A DNA stretch of 7,089 nucleotides. It comes from Pseudomonadota bacterium. GTDB taxonomy: Bacteria > Pseudomonadota > Alphaproteobacteria > Rhizobiales > Hyphomicrobiaceae. The DNA lies in contig JAKALI010000208.1 in the NCBI GenBank assembly GCA_021813195.1, positions 1 to 7,089 on the forward strand. Direction: 5' to 3'. Every line of letters begins with the position of its first letter. The first letter of the stretch is position 1. This document shows, piece after piece, positions 1-7,087 of this stretch. The notes below the pieces were generated by a model that did not search any database, was not told the DNA's origin, and saw only the letters and a program-made list of their open reading frames with translations. The position numbers and the translations under genes are program-made.

Positions 1-3000
1 ATCCTAACGAAAGCGGCGCCGGTCAGATCGCGCAGCTGGAAACGGCGCGCACATTCGCGGTGCCGGTGGCGGTGACGGCTGTTGCCGATGGCGTCACGAA
101 GAGCGGTTCGTCCGTTGTGGTCGAGGACGTCGCCAAAACGATCGGTGCGGATATCGCTTACGCGAAAATCGACGCCGCCGGCTCCGAGCACGTGACGGGT
201 GTTGCCATCTCGGGCTTTCCCATCGGTTCCACCGTGACCTATACCGACATGAGTGGCAATCCGCAGACATTCCTCGCGGTGGGTGGCGAAACCGTCACTT
301 GGTCGGGTCCGAAGTCGGCAGCGACCGAGACGGCCATTCGCGCGGCCCTCGATACGCTCAACGTCCAAGCACCGGCCCACTCTGACGACAACTTCTCGCT
401 CAGTGTCGCGATCACGACCGAGGATAATGACGCTAGCGTGATCATGCAGACATTCACGCATAGCGTCGTGGTGCAGGCCGTTGCCGATGCGCCAAGTGTC
501 AGCTCGGATCCCATCACGCTTAACGAGGATACCTCGATCGCGCTCGTCATCCGGCCGGACCGGAGCGCCGACGACGACAATTCCGAAACCTTGTCGGTGC
601 GCATTACAGTGCCGTCCGATGGAGCCGGCGTGATTGGCACGCTTGCGGCGTCCCCTCCCGCGGGCGTCACCTTCACGAATTTGGGTGGTGGCGTTTATCT
701 CATTCAGGCAACGGGCGCCACGCCAGCGGTGCGGGAAGGGTTGCTCGATTCCTTCTTGAATGGCGGGGTTACGTTCACCCCGCGCGCGGAATGGTCGGGC
801 GTCTTGACGGGTACGAGCGGCATCCGTGTTGATGCGATCTCCACAGAAGCCGCAAATGGTTATGGCGTTGAGCTGGCGCCCAACAACGACGCGGGCGCGG
901 GCACGACCGGTGATCTCGACACCAAAATCGAGGTCCGCACGACCTATATCGACGTGACCGTCAACCCCATCGTCGATTTGCCCACACTGACGAACACTTC
1001 GACCACGGTCCAGGAAAACAACAACTCCACGGCCGTTGCCGATCCCGATCTCATCATCCCGATCGGCACGCGGCTCGGCATGACCCTCAACGATGCCGAC
1101 GGTTCGCAAGGCCTCTCGATGACGTTGACGGGATTCCCGACCAATGCGCAGGCCCTGGCGTTCGGGACAAGTCTGCCGGGGGTTACAACAAGCGTGAATA
1201 TCGCAACCGGCACCGTCACGATCTCAGGTGCCGTCGCCAGCAACGTGCTCACGGTCCTGTCATCACTGTCGATCACACTTGCGGACGACGACGATCGCAA
1301 CTTCACCGTCACGATCAACGGGACGGCGACGGATACGAACGGATCCACGACGGCTTCGGCTCCGTTCACGATGACGCATGATGTCATCGTGCAAGCCGTC
1401 GCTGACGTACCGACTGTGTCTGTCGGCGCCGCAACCAAGCCCGCTGTGAATGAGGATTCGAGCTTCGTCGGCTATCCCGTGACCGTCGCGCTCAACGACA
1501 CCGATGGTTCGGAGACGTTCCAGAGCGTGCGCATCGATGCGTCCACAGTTGGAACGGGCGCTCGGCCGATCCTGCAATTCACCGCGCCTGGCGGGACAAC
1601 CATCGATACGACGGCCACGGGCACATTCACGGTGGGCGGCGTCACGTATGTCATCGCCGATCTCGGTGCCACCGGCCGACGCGTGACCATTAGCGGAGGA
1701 ACGACCGCGGACATTGAGAGCGTCGTCAATTCGCTCCACATCCGGCCCGGTGCCGATAACGGTGAAGATATCAGTGTCACCGTGGTCGCCACGTCTGTGG
1801 AAAGCAATCCGTCGGAGGACAACAACGGCGCGCTCCCGGGTATGGGAGGCGGCATCGCCGGTCCGGAGATTTCAATCCCGACGGCCACGACGACGGCGAC
1901 TTTCACGATTCCGGTTAATCCGGTCGCAGAACCGTTCACGCTCACCTTGCCCTCGGCACCCATCGGCAACGAGGACTCGACGTTTGCGCTCGGCGCAATC
2001 AGCGTTACATCGACCCCAACAGATGCCGATGGTTCGGAAACCCGCCACATCGAGATCAGCACGGCGAGCTATCCGACTGGCACGCAAATCTTAAGTGGTG
2101 GTTCGCCCGTCGGCACCGTCGTCACACCCGGCTGGCTGCGCATTCCGGAAAGCGCGCTCGGGTCGCTACAAATTCGCCCGCCAATAAATTATTCCGGGAC
2201 CATCGATCTTGTCATTCGTGGTGTCGTGATCGACGCCTCGCCATCGGGCAGCACCACGTCCGTGACGACAACCCAGACTCTGCCCGTTACGGTGCGGCCC
2301 ATCGCGGACCCCATTACACAGCCTGTTGCGTCCGTCGGCATCGAGGACCTTGGACCTGTCGCCTTCGGCGCAGAGCTCGCCAATACAGCCACGGGCTTGC
2401 GCGTCACAGACAACGGCAGCGGTGCGGGCAATAACACCGCCACCGAAACCTTGTCGCAGGTGGTGCTGGTGATACCGGCTGACACGGCGACCCTCACGCA
2501 TACCATCACCGATACCGCGGGTAATCCGATCGGAACGCAATCTGGCGTTGGATCGGCTCAGATCGCCTTCAACGCTGGAACGCGCACCTACACCATAACG
2601 TCGACGATCATTACCACTGCGCCCGATGTCGCTCTTCTCTCGCAAGCCGATCGCGCGCAAGCGGAAGCGGATATTCGCGCGACGCTCGCTTTGTTCCGCG
2701 TGGAGGTTGGCCCGATCCATAGCGATCAGAACACCACGATCGGTGTGGTGGCGACCGCGCTCGACGTCAACAACGGCATCGCGCATACGCTGAATACGAG
2801 CTTCGATCACACCATCCGCATCCAGGCTGTGGCCGACACGCCCTCGATCGTGACGGCTGCGTCGGCGCCGGTTGCCGAGGACAGCCTGATGGCGCTGTTC
2901 ATCAATGCAGGCCGTAGCGCCGACCAGGACGGCTCGGAATCGCTGTCTGTACGCATCGCAGTGCCGACCGATGCCCAGGGCCCGGTGGGCACAATCGTGG

Positions 3001-6000
3001 GCACGCCGCCGGCGGGTGTCACGCTCACCCATCAAGGCGGCGGGGTCTATCTGGTGACTGCAACGGCGGCCACGCCAGCAGCCCAAGAGGCCCTTCTCGA
3101 CAGCTTCCTCAATGGCGGCGGCATCGCCTTCCGGCCACGCGCACATTGGTCGGGCTCGCTCACAGGCACGAACGGTCTGCGCGTCGAGGCGATCTCAACC
3201 GAGGTGGCCGACGGGATTGAATTGGCACCTGGCGCCTTCGGCGGAACTGATGGCACCTCGAAGACGGAGACGGTCATCAGCCATATCGACATCGTCGTGA
3301 CGCCGGTTCCAGATGCGCCGACGGTCAAGGGTAATGCCGTTGGCCTCGAAGACACCTCGATCCCTGTTCCAATGAGTGTGACGCTTGCGGACAAAGATGG
3401 GTCCGAGACGTATCAAGTGTTGCTGACCGCCGTCATTCCGGCATCGACGCGCATTTTCGGCGCAGGCGGACTGGAGATTGTCCCGACCTTCGACGTAACG
3501 CTCGGCCAAAACGTCTACGTGCTCAATCCCGCTGACGTGAACGCTCTGCGCGTTCTGCCGCCGCTCCATTATTCTTCTGCGCACCAGGGCGATATCGTGC
3601 TCCAGGGTGTGGCGCGCGTCACGGACACCTCGAGTTCCGGCACAGCAACGAGTGATTTCCCAATCCCGAATATCATTGTATCGGTCGTGGGGGTCGCCGA
3701 TCAGCCGGGAACGCGCACCGTGAATGTGGTCGCTGATGAAGACGAAGCGATCGAACTGGGCGCCGCAATCCTCGCCAGTGCCGGTGGGGATCTCAACAAC
3801 CTGCTTGTCGATACGGACGGTTCGGAAGCTTTGTCGTTCGTGGTCGGTGGATTGCCGCAAGGGATCATCCCGACGACCGACAACCCCGGCGGCGGGGTGA
3901 CATATCTCGGCAACGGCACCTGGAGCATTACGGCGTCGGCCATGCCCACGCTCAAGCTTCCGCCAGTGCCAAACTTCTCGGGCGAAAATCCCTACGCGGG
4001 GGTCACCGTTCGCGCCGTCACCCAAGAGGTGGATGGCAGTCAGGCCTCGTCGCCCCAGTGGCCCGTAACAATCCAGGTTTTCCCGGTCATCAATGCGGCG
4101 ACGGTCGACGGCTTCGCTTCTTGGGGGATGGGCGCCACACGCACCGAAGGCGATCTCGAAGGGGGCTCAGGGATTTCGCTCGCCAGCGCAGCCAATCATG
4201 TGCTGGTGGACAACGATGGCTCGGAACAGGTCGTCAGCTATACCTTCGATCTTTCGAATTTGATCGCCGATGCCGGCATCGCCGCGCGGCTGGCTGCTTT
4301 GCCGGGCGTCGGAAGTGGGCTCGACAAGCTTGTCAACACCTACATGTCGGGCACATTCACCTACAATTCCGCAGCAGGGACCATCACGGTTCTGGCCGGC
4401 AATATCGGGGGAATTCGTCTCTCGCACCAGCTGTTCCTCGACAGCAACCAGGACTTCTCAATCCCCGTTTCGGCTCTCGTACGCGACACTGCCATCATCG
4501 GGGGAAGTCCCATCAGCGTTGACAAGGTGGAGACGGGTACATTCCACGTCGATCTCATCGGCACCGCGGATACACCGACGGTGTTTGCAAGCTCGGTATC
4601 GGGCAGTTCGGGCACGCTCTTGCCACTGTCCTTGGGCGGTCACTCAACCGATACCGATATCGCGCTTGGACGCGTGTTGTCGGAAGATATCTATTATGTC
4701 GTGACCCTCCTCAATCCAGGGACCGCGCCGGCGCTCGGCTTTACAGATGGGGCGGGCAACATCGTCGGTCTCGATAATGGCGATGGCACGTGGATTCTCA
4801 CACCAGTGGACCTCGTCAATCTGCACGTGACGACACCGGGTGGCTCCGTCGGCACAGCCAACCTGCGACTTACAACGATTGCGGTTGAGAACGACGGCGA
4901 CACGGCGTCCAACAGCACGAATTTCAATGTCGTGGTGACGTCGGCACCCGGGGGCGGGGGTACGCCGCCGCTTCCGCCCGTCGTCACGATCGGTGCCAAC
5001 AACGGCAACGAGGACGGCTCGATCACGCTCAACGTACACGCCCAGCCGGCACCGGGTGATCTCACAAACCCGTCGGTCGCCGTGATGATCTCTGACCTGC
5101 CGCCGGGGACGCAAGTGACCGGTGCGCGCTTCAATCCGGAGACGGGCCGATGGGTGGCGAGCGCGGCTGCGGTGAATTCGGGCGCCGTGCAAATCATCCC
5201 GCCGCCCGATTATTCGGGCACGATGACAATCACGATCGAGGCGGTCGCCACCAATTCCTTCTTGATGAAGGCCTCCACGGGTGCAACGCCCGTTGATGTT
5301 TGGGTGGATCCGGTGGCAGACGGGGTCGCGATTAGCGCGGCACCCGACGCCGGCTTCGAAGATCTGCCCGTGAACCTCAATATCTCGTTGGCCGAGCGCG
5401 ACATCGATGGGAGCGAGGACATCGGGGCCTTCACGTATGTGCAGCTCTCGCATGGCGCGACGCTGCTGGGTGGGTATCCGATCGTCGGCGGGGGCGATCC
5501 CGATGCGACGATCGATGGCACGAGCGTCGTGGGCTATTATCGCGTGCCAACGTCGCACGTGCCCGCGCTGCAGATGCAGCCTGCTCCGAATTGGCATGGC
5601 ACCGTGACGGTGCGGGTCGCCGCTTATGCGATCGAGACCGTCGATCCCACACCGGATGCAGACAATATCCAGCTTGATACGTCGACATTCACGGTCAGCG
5701 TCACAGCTGTCGCCGACGCGCCCATTGTCACGGCTCCGGTCTCCGTATCGGGAACCGAAGACACGGCGATTGCGATCCCGGGGCTGACCGCTGCGCTTGC
5801 CGATACCGTGACGGCGAACGGCGCTGAGGTACTGTCGGTCAAGATCTCGGGTGTGCCGGATGGATCACGTTTCACAGCGACATCGCCGCAGCAGCCCACC
5901 AACAATGGTGATGGCAGCTGGACCATCCCAGTCGCGGCCCTCGGCTCGTTGAATTTTACACCACCGCTGCACTACTCAGGGACGCTGACGCTGACCTTGA

Positions 6001-6905
6001 CGGCGATTGCGCTCGAACTCGCGAACGGCAGCGAGGCCCAGACCAACGTCAATTTCGATGTCGTCGTGGCGCCGGTGGCTGACGCCGTCGAGATCCTCGC
6101 CCGCAACGTATCGATTGCAGGTGCTGGCCAGGTTTCGCTCGATCTCAACGTGCGTATGGCCGACAACACAGGGGTCGCCGCCGGCGAAAATCCGCCAGAA
6201 CAGATCCGTATCACGTTTTCGAATGTGCCGACTGGGATAGAGATGGTCGCGGGCGCCGGCGGTAGCGTCACGAATCTCGGGCCGGGCCAGTGGCAGTTTT
6301 TGGGTACGCAAGACGAGGCGAATGCCATCATCGCGCGGGCCGGCGAAACGGCGACAGCGGGAACTTATGTTATTAACCTATCTGCGGTGACGATCGACGG
6401 CGCGAGCACCCTCGCGACCCCAGTTCTGGACAGCTTCCAGCTCGTCGTACCCCAGGTGATTGTGGGCACACCTGGCAATGACACGTTGACCGGTGGCGCC
6501 GGCACACAGCTTCTGTTCGGCGGCGCTGGCAACGACACACTCGCCGGTGGTCCGGGCGACGACTATTTGGTCGGCGGCGCCGGTGCAGACACGCTCACCG
6601 GTGGGGCCGGCGCGGACGTCTTTGGATGGCGCGGCGGGGAATTGGGCACGGGGGTCGATACGATCACGGACTTCACCGCCGGCACTGGCGGCGACGCTTT
6701 GGATATTCGGGCCCTGTTGACGGGGTTTGAGCCCGTGACGTCGATCTTGACCGATTTCGTTCGTCTCTCGCCCAGCGGTGGAAACACGCGGGTGGAGATC
6801 GATCACAACGGAGGCGGCAGCAGCTTCCAGGATCTTGTCATCCTGCAAGGTGTTAGCGGACTCGATCTCGATGCGATGAGGTTGAACGGCAACTTGATCG
6901 TTTAG
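1..6905 (+). CDS. Giant T1SS-secreted RTX repeat adhesin, 5'-truncated
   Basis: The frame is open from the left edge (first full codon at nt 3) to TAG at 6903-6905. The GTG at nt 60 is not the start: the codons before it read as the end of another repeat and run into the conserved joint VTAVADG, so the true start lies upstream. Residue numbers below count the nt 60 codon as 1. About fifteen Ig/cadherin-like beta domains (residues 12-2134) carry an early ED motif, a DxDGSE-like loop, a PPxxYSGT-like strand and a closing VxAVADxP joint. RTX nonapeptides follow at 2136-2189, then a secretion signal to 2281. I see no cysteine and only about 14 lysines, as expected for acidic, calcium-folded T1SS substrates. 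By family, the protein should be exported by an ABC/MFP/TolC apparatus and act at the cell surface in adhesion or biofilm formation; the ligand is unknown. No enzyme, VWA or lectin domain is visible in this part. Family assignment is secure; the specific function is inference. Confidence 0.93.
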   Translation, partial: PNESGAGQIAQLETARTFAVPVAVTAVADGVTKSGSSVVVEDVAKTIGADIAYAKIDAAGSEHVTGVAISGFPIGSTVTYTDMSGNPQTFLAVGGETVTWSGPKSAATETAIRAALDTLNVQAPAHSDDNFSLSVAITTEDNDASVIMQTFTHSVVVQAVADAPSVSSDPITLNEDTSIALVIRPDRSADDDNSETLSVRITVPSDGAGVIGTLAASPPAGVTFTNLGGGVYLIQATGATPAVREGLLDSFLNGGVTFTPRAEWSGVLTGTSGIRVDAISTEAANGYGVELAPNNDAGAGTTGDLDTKIEVRTTYIDVTVNPIVDLPTLTNTSTTVQENNNSTAVADPDLIIPIGTRLGMTLNDADGSQGLSMTLTGFPTNAQALAFGTSLPGVTTSVNIATGTVTISGAVASNVLTVLSSLSITLADDDDRNFTVTINGTATDTNGSTTASAPFTMTHDVIVQAVADVPTVSVGAATKPAVNEDSSFVGYPVTVALNDTDGSETFQSVRIDASTVGTGARPILQFTAPGGTTIDTTATGTFTVGGVTYVIADLGATGRRVTISGGTTADIESVVNSLHIRPGADNGEDISVTVVATSVESNPSEDNNGALPGMGGGIAGPEISIPTATTTATFTIPVNPVAEPFTLTLPSAPIGNEDSTFALGAISVTSTPTDADGSETRHIEISTASYPTGTQILSGGSPVGTVVTPGWLRIPESALGSLQIRPPINYSGTIDLVIRGVVIDASPSGSTTSVTTTQTLPVTVRPIADPITQPVASVGIEDLGPVAFGAELANTATGLRVTDNGSGAGNNTATETLSQVVLVIPADTATLTHTITDTAGNPIGTQSGVGSAQIAFNAGTRTYTITSTIITTAPDVALLSQADRAQAEADIRATLALFRVEVGPIHSDQNTTIGVVATALDVNNGIAHTLNTSFDHTIRIQAVADTPSIVTAASAPVAEDSLMALFINAGRSADQDGSESLSVRIAVPTDAQGPVGTIVGTPPAGVTLTHQGGGVYLVTATAATPAAQEALLDSFLNGGGIAFRPRAHWSGSLTGTNGLRVEAISTEVADGIELAPGAFGGTDGTSKTETVISHIDIVVTPVPDAPTVKGNAVGLEDTSIPVPMSVTLADKDGSETYQVLLTAVIPASTRIFGAGGLEIVPTFDVTLGQNVYVLNPADVNALRVLPPLHYSSAHQGDIVLQGVARVTDTSSSGTATSDFPIPNIIVSVVGVADQPGTRTVNVVADEDEAIELGAAILASAGGDLNNLLVDTDGSEALSFVVGGLPQGIIPTTDNPGGGVTYLGNGTWSITASAMPTLKLPPVPNFSGENPYAGVTVRAVTQEVDGSQASSPQWPVTIQVFPVINAATVDGFASWGMGATRTEGDLEGGSGISLASAANHVLVDNDGSEQVVSYTFDLSNLIADAGIAARLAALPGVGSGLDKLVNTYMSGTFTYNSAAGTITVLAGNIGGIRLSHQLFLDSNQDFSIPVSALVRDTAIIGGSPISVDKVETGTFHVDLIGTADTPTVFASSVSGSSGTLLPLSLGGHSTDTDIALGRVLSEDIYYVVTLLNPGTAPALGFTDGAGNIVGLDNGDGTWILTPVDLVNLHVTTPGGSVGTANLRLTTIAVENDGDTASNSTNFNVVVTSAPGGGGTPPLPPVVTIGANNGNEDGSITLNVHAQPAPGDLTNPSVAVMISDLPPGTQVTGARFNPETGRWVASAAAVNSGAVQIIPPPDYSGTMTITIEAVATNSFLMKASTGATPVDVWVDPVADGVAISAAPDAGFEDLPVNLNISLAERDIDGSEDIGAFTYVQLSHGATLLGGYPIVGGGDPDATIDGTSVVGYYRVPTSHVPALQMQPAPNWHGTVTVRVAAYAIETVDPTPDADNIQLDTSTFTVSVTAVADAPIVTAPVSVSGTEDTAIAIPGLTAALADTVTANGAEVLSVKISGVPDGSRFTATSPQQPTNNGDGSWTIPVAALGSLNFTPPLHYSGTLTLTLTAIALELANGSEAQTNVNFDVVVAPVADAVEILARNVSIAGAGQVSLDLNVRMADNTGVAAGENPPEQIRITFSNVPTGIEMVAGAGGSVTNLGPGQWQFLGTQDEANAIIARAGETATAGTYVINLSAVTIDGASTLATPVLDSFQLVVPQVIVGTPGNDTLTGGAGTQLLFGGAGNDTLAGGPGDDYLVGGAGADTLTGGAGADVFGWRGGELGTGVDTITDFTAGTGGDALDIRALLTGFEPVTSILTDFVRLSPSGGNTRVEIDHNGGGSSFQDLVILQGVSGLDLDAMRLNGNLIV
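93..983 (+). repeat. Super-repeat copy 1: A-type (D2) plus B-type (D3) domain
   Basis: A-type domains end with a helix-like IRAxL segment, an HSDxNF-like strand and a THxVxVQAVADxP joint; D2 shows all three. B-type domains carry GGGVYL, the LLDSFLNGG segment, PRAxWSG and a long Gly/Asn-rich loop before the last strand; D3 shows these. The same A-B order recurs at 2313-3320, where each half is most like its counterpart here. There is no C-type domain after this copy; D4 (A-type) follows directly. Confidence 0.6.
984..2312 (+). repeat. Super-repeat copy 2: A-B-C domains (D4-D5-D6)
   Basis: D4 has the A-type ending (DDDDRNF, then TMTHDVIVQAVADVP) but lacks the ED pair, showing QEN instead. D5 is B-like, with a long Gly-rich loop (PGMGGGIAGPE) before the last strand. 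D6 is the shorter C-type, with ESALGSLQIRPPINYSGT and no long loop. D5 is clearly more diverged from D3 and D8 than those two are from each other. The loop of D5 resembles the incomplete repeat at the left edge of the window (PNESGAG then TARTFAVPV), suggesting that the edge fragment is also B-type. Confidence 0.5.
2313..3707 (+). repeat. Super-repeat copy 3: A-B-C domains (D7-D8-D9)
   Basis: D7 repeats the A-type ending of D2 (IRATL, HSDQNT, FDHTIRIQAVADTP) and is the longest unit, about 177 residues, with an expanded loop around 2400-2460 in place of the short DxDGSE loop. D8 is closely related to D3, about two thirds identical over 99 aligned residues by hand count. D9 is C-type (LRVLPPLHYSS, then VSVVGVADQP) with a clear DKDGSE loop. 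Further along, D10 is C-type, D11 A-like, D12 divergent and D13-D15 C-type, so the triplet order is lost after D9. Confidence 0.5.
4941..4979 (+). other. Gly/Pro-rich interdomain hinge inside the adhesin
   Basis: The joint between D12 and D13 lacks the usual VADxP ending. Instead, FNVVVT runs into SAPGGGGTPPLPP and then VVTIG starts the next repeat. Four consecutive glycines followed by proline pairs form a flexible or kinked linker, unlike every other joint in this window, where domains abut directly. It separates the A/B/C-rich part of the array from the four C-terminal repeats. The hinge role is inferred from composition. Confidence 0.7.
6465..6626 (+). repeat. RTX calcium-binding nonapeptide block (six units)
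   Basis: Six consecutive nine-residue units follow the GGxGxDxLx pattern: GTPGNDTLT (6465-6491), GGAGTQLLF (6492-6518), GGAGNDTLA (6519-6545), GGPGDDYLV (6546-6572), GGAGADTLT (6573-6599) and GGAGADVFG (6600-6626). In RTX proteins these coil into a parallel beta-roll that binds calcium outside the cell and drives folding after export. Unit 2 has lost its aspartate (TQ in place of ND), so one site is probably weak. The block is short, as is usual for large adhesins compared with RTX toxins or lipases. Confidence 0.92.
6612..6902 (+). other. C-terminal type I secretion target domain (VCA0849-like)
   Basis: After the last RTX unit the protein reads ADVFGW, then GVDTITDFTAG, DALDIRALL, and later NTRVEIDHNGGG and FQDLVILQGV, ending LNGNLIV. 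This order (ADxFxW, DxIxDF, DxLDIxxLL, a beta hairpin around the HNGGG turn, LVxLxGV, short hydrophobic tail) is that of the T1SS C-terminal target domain described for VCA0849-type proteins. The signal stays uncleaved and is recognised by the ABC transporter and membrane-fusion protein. It lies at the extreme C-terminus, so the 3' end of the gene is intact. Confidence 0.88.
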
Positions 6906-7087
6906 CGGCGTTCCCAGTTGGCTTGCTCGCGCGCGTTCGAGCAACTCGTGATGCGTGTCAAAAAACCCACAGTCCGGGCGGCAATCTGGCAGGTTTGCAC
7001 GCTCAGGTTGTGCTCGTGCCATTGATACTCTGTGGACGGCGTACCGCGATCCCCCCGAATCACGAGAGATTCGAGCGCGTTAAGATG
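6902..7087 (-). CDS. Possible 3' end of a convergent hypothetical gene
   Basis: On the minus strand a frame is stop-free from the right edge (first full codon 7087-7085) to TAA at 6904-6902, giving 61 residues and no visible start. It would be the C-terminus of a gene beginning beyond the window. Hand-counted GC by codon position is about 59, 51 and 69 percent, a pattern compatible with coding in GC-rich DNA. The peptide contains TEYQWHEHNLS and ends QANWERR; I recognise no family. Its stop overlaps the adhesin stop, so the two genes would converge tail to tail. The complementary plus frame over the same bases is also open, and 61 codons without a stop is not rare at this GC content, so this is tentative. 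Confidence 0.33.
   Translation of the reverse strand, partial: HLNALESLVIRGDRGTPSTEYQWHEHNLSVQTCQIAARTVGFLTRITSCSNAREQANWERR
6923..6944. terminator. Short hairpin just after the adhesin stop, possible weak terminator
   Basis: TTGCTCG (6923-6929) and CGAGCAA (6938-6944) are perfect inverted copies flanking the 8-nt loop CGCGCGTT, 17 bases after the TAG. No T-run follows on the plus strand and none lies upstream to serve the minus strand, so it is not a canonical intrinsic terminator. It could stabilise the mRNA 3' end or act with Rho. Confidence 0.3.
7056..7073. repeat. Small inverted repeat in the 3' flank
   Basis: CGAATC (7056-7061) pairs with GATTCG (7068-7073) across the loop ACGAGA. The stem is only 6 bp, has no T-tract, and would lie inside the possible minus-strand gene, so chance is a fair explanation. 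Confidence 0.2.

Larger units (their letters stand above)
93..6461 (+). repeat. Tandem array of 15 T1SS-143-like beta-sandwich repeats (D2-D16)
   Basis: Boundaries are set at the joint ending each repeat, such as VVVQAVADAP, VTVRPIADP or VSVTAVADAP. Units: D2 93-491, D3 492-983, D4 984-1412, D5 1413-1934, D6 1935-2312, D7 2313-2843, D8 2844-3320, D9 3321-3707, D10 3708-4097, D11 4098-4577, D12 4578-4940, D13 4980-5324, D14 5325-5723, D15 5724-6089, D16 6090-6461. Lengths run from 115 to 177 residues. Recurrent marks are an ED pair near the start (NEDTS, NEDSS, AEDS, LEDTS, NEDGS, TEDTA), the loop DxDGSE before a strand like LSVRI, a turn such as GGGVYL or GDGTW, and PPxxYSGT before the last strands. 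The acidic residues are likely calcium ligands by analogy with cadherin-like bacterial repeats. The T1SS-143 label is recalled from the family description, not searched. Confidence 0.85.

Noticed and set aside
60..62. GTG as the start codon of the giant gene
   Set aside because: The frame is open to the left edge, the upstream codons match the end of another repeat, and no ribosome binding site precedes it. The gene is truncated by the window.
2166..5597. Long antisense open frames, e.g. 2166-3146, 3195-4025 and 4644-5597 on the minus strand
   Set aside because: They lie wholly inside the repeat gene, are rich in Arg/His as expected for antisense of GC-rich coding DNA, and show no recognisable domains. 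They are shadow frames.
93..6461. CRISPR array or DNA-level tandem repeat
   Set aside because: The periodicity is at the protein level, with units of 115-177 residues and diverged nucleotides. There are no short identical repeats with spacers.
6465..6626. RTX toxin (pore-forming cytolysin) or RTX protease/lipase
   Set aside because: There is no hydrophobic pore region, acylation region, zinc-protease motif or lipase motif in the visible protein; the RTX block is short and preceded by adhesin-type repeats.
6378..7022. Minus-strand frame of 214 codons overlapping the adhesin 3' end
   Set aside because: Most of it is antisense to the RTX block and secretion signal, whose plus-strand reading is unambiguous; its composition matches a shadow frame.
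6951..7025. Small plus-strand ATG frame of 24 codons after the adhesin
   Set aside because: No ribosome binding site, no recognisable product, and length easily reached by chance.
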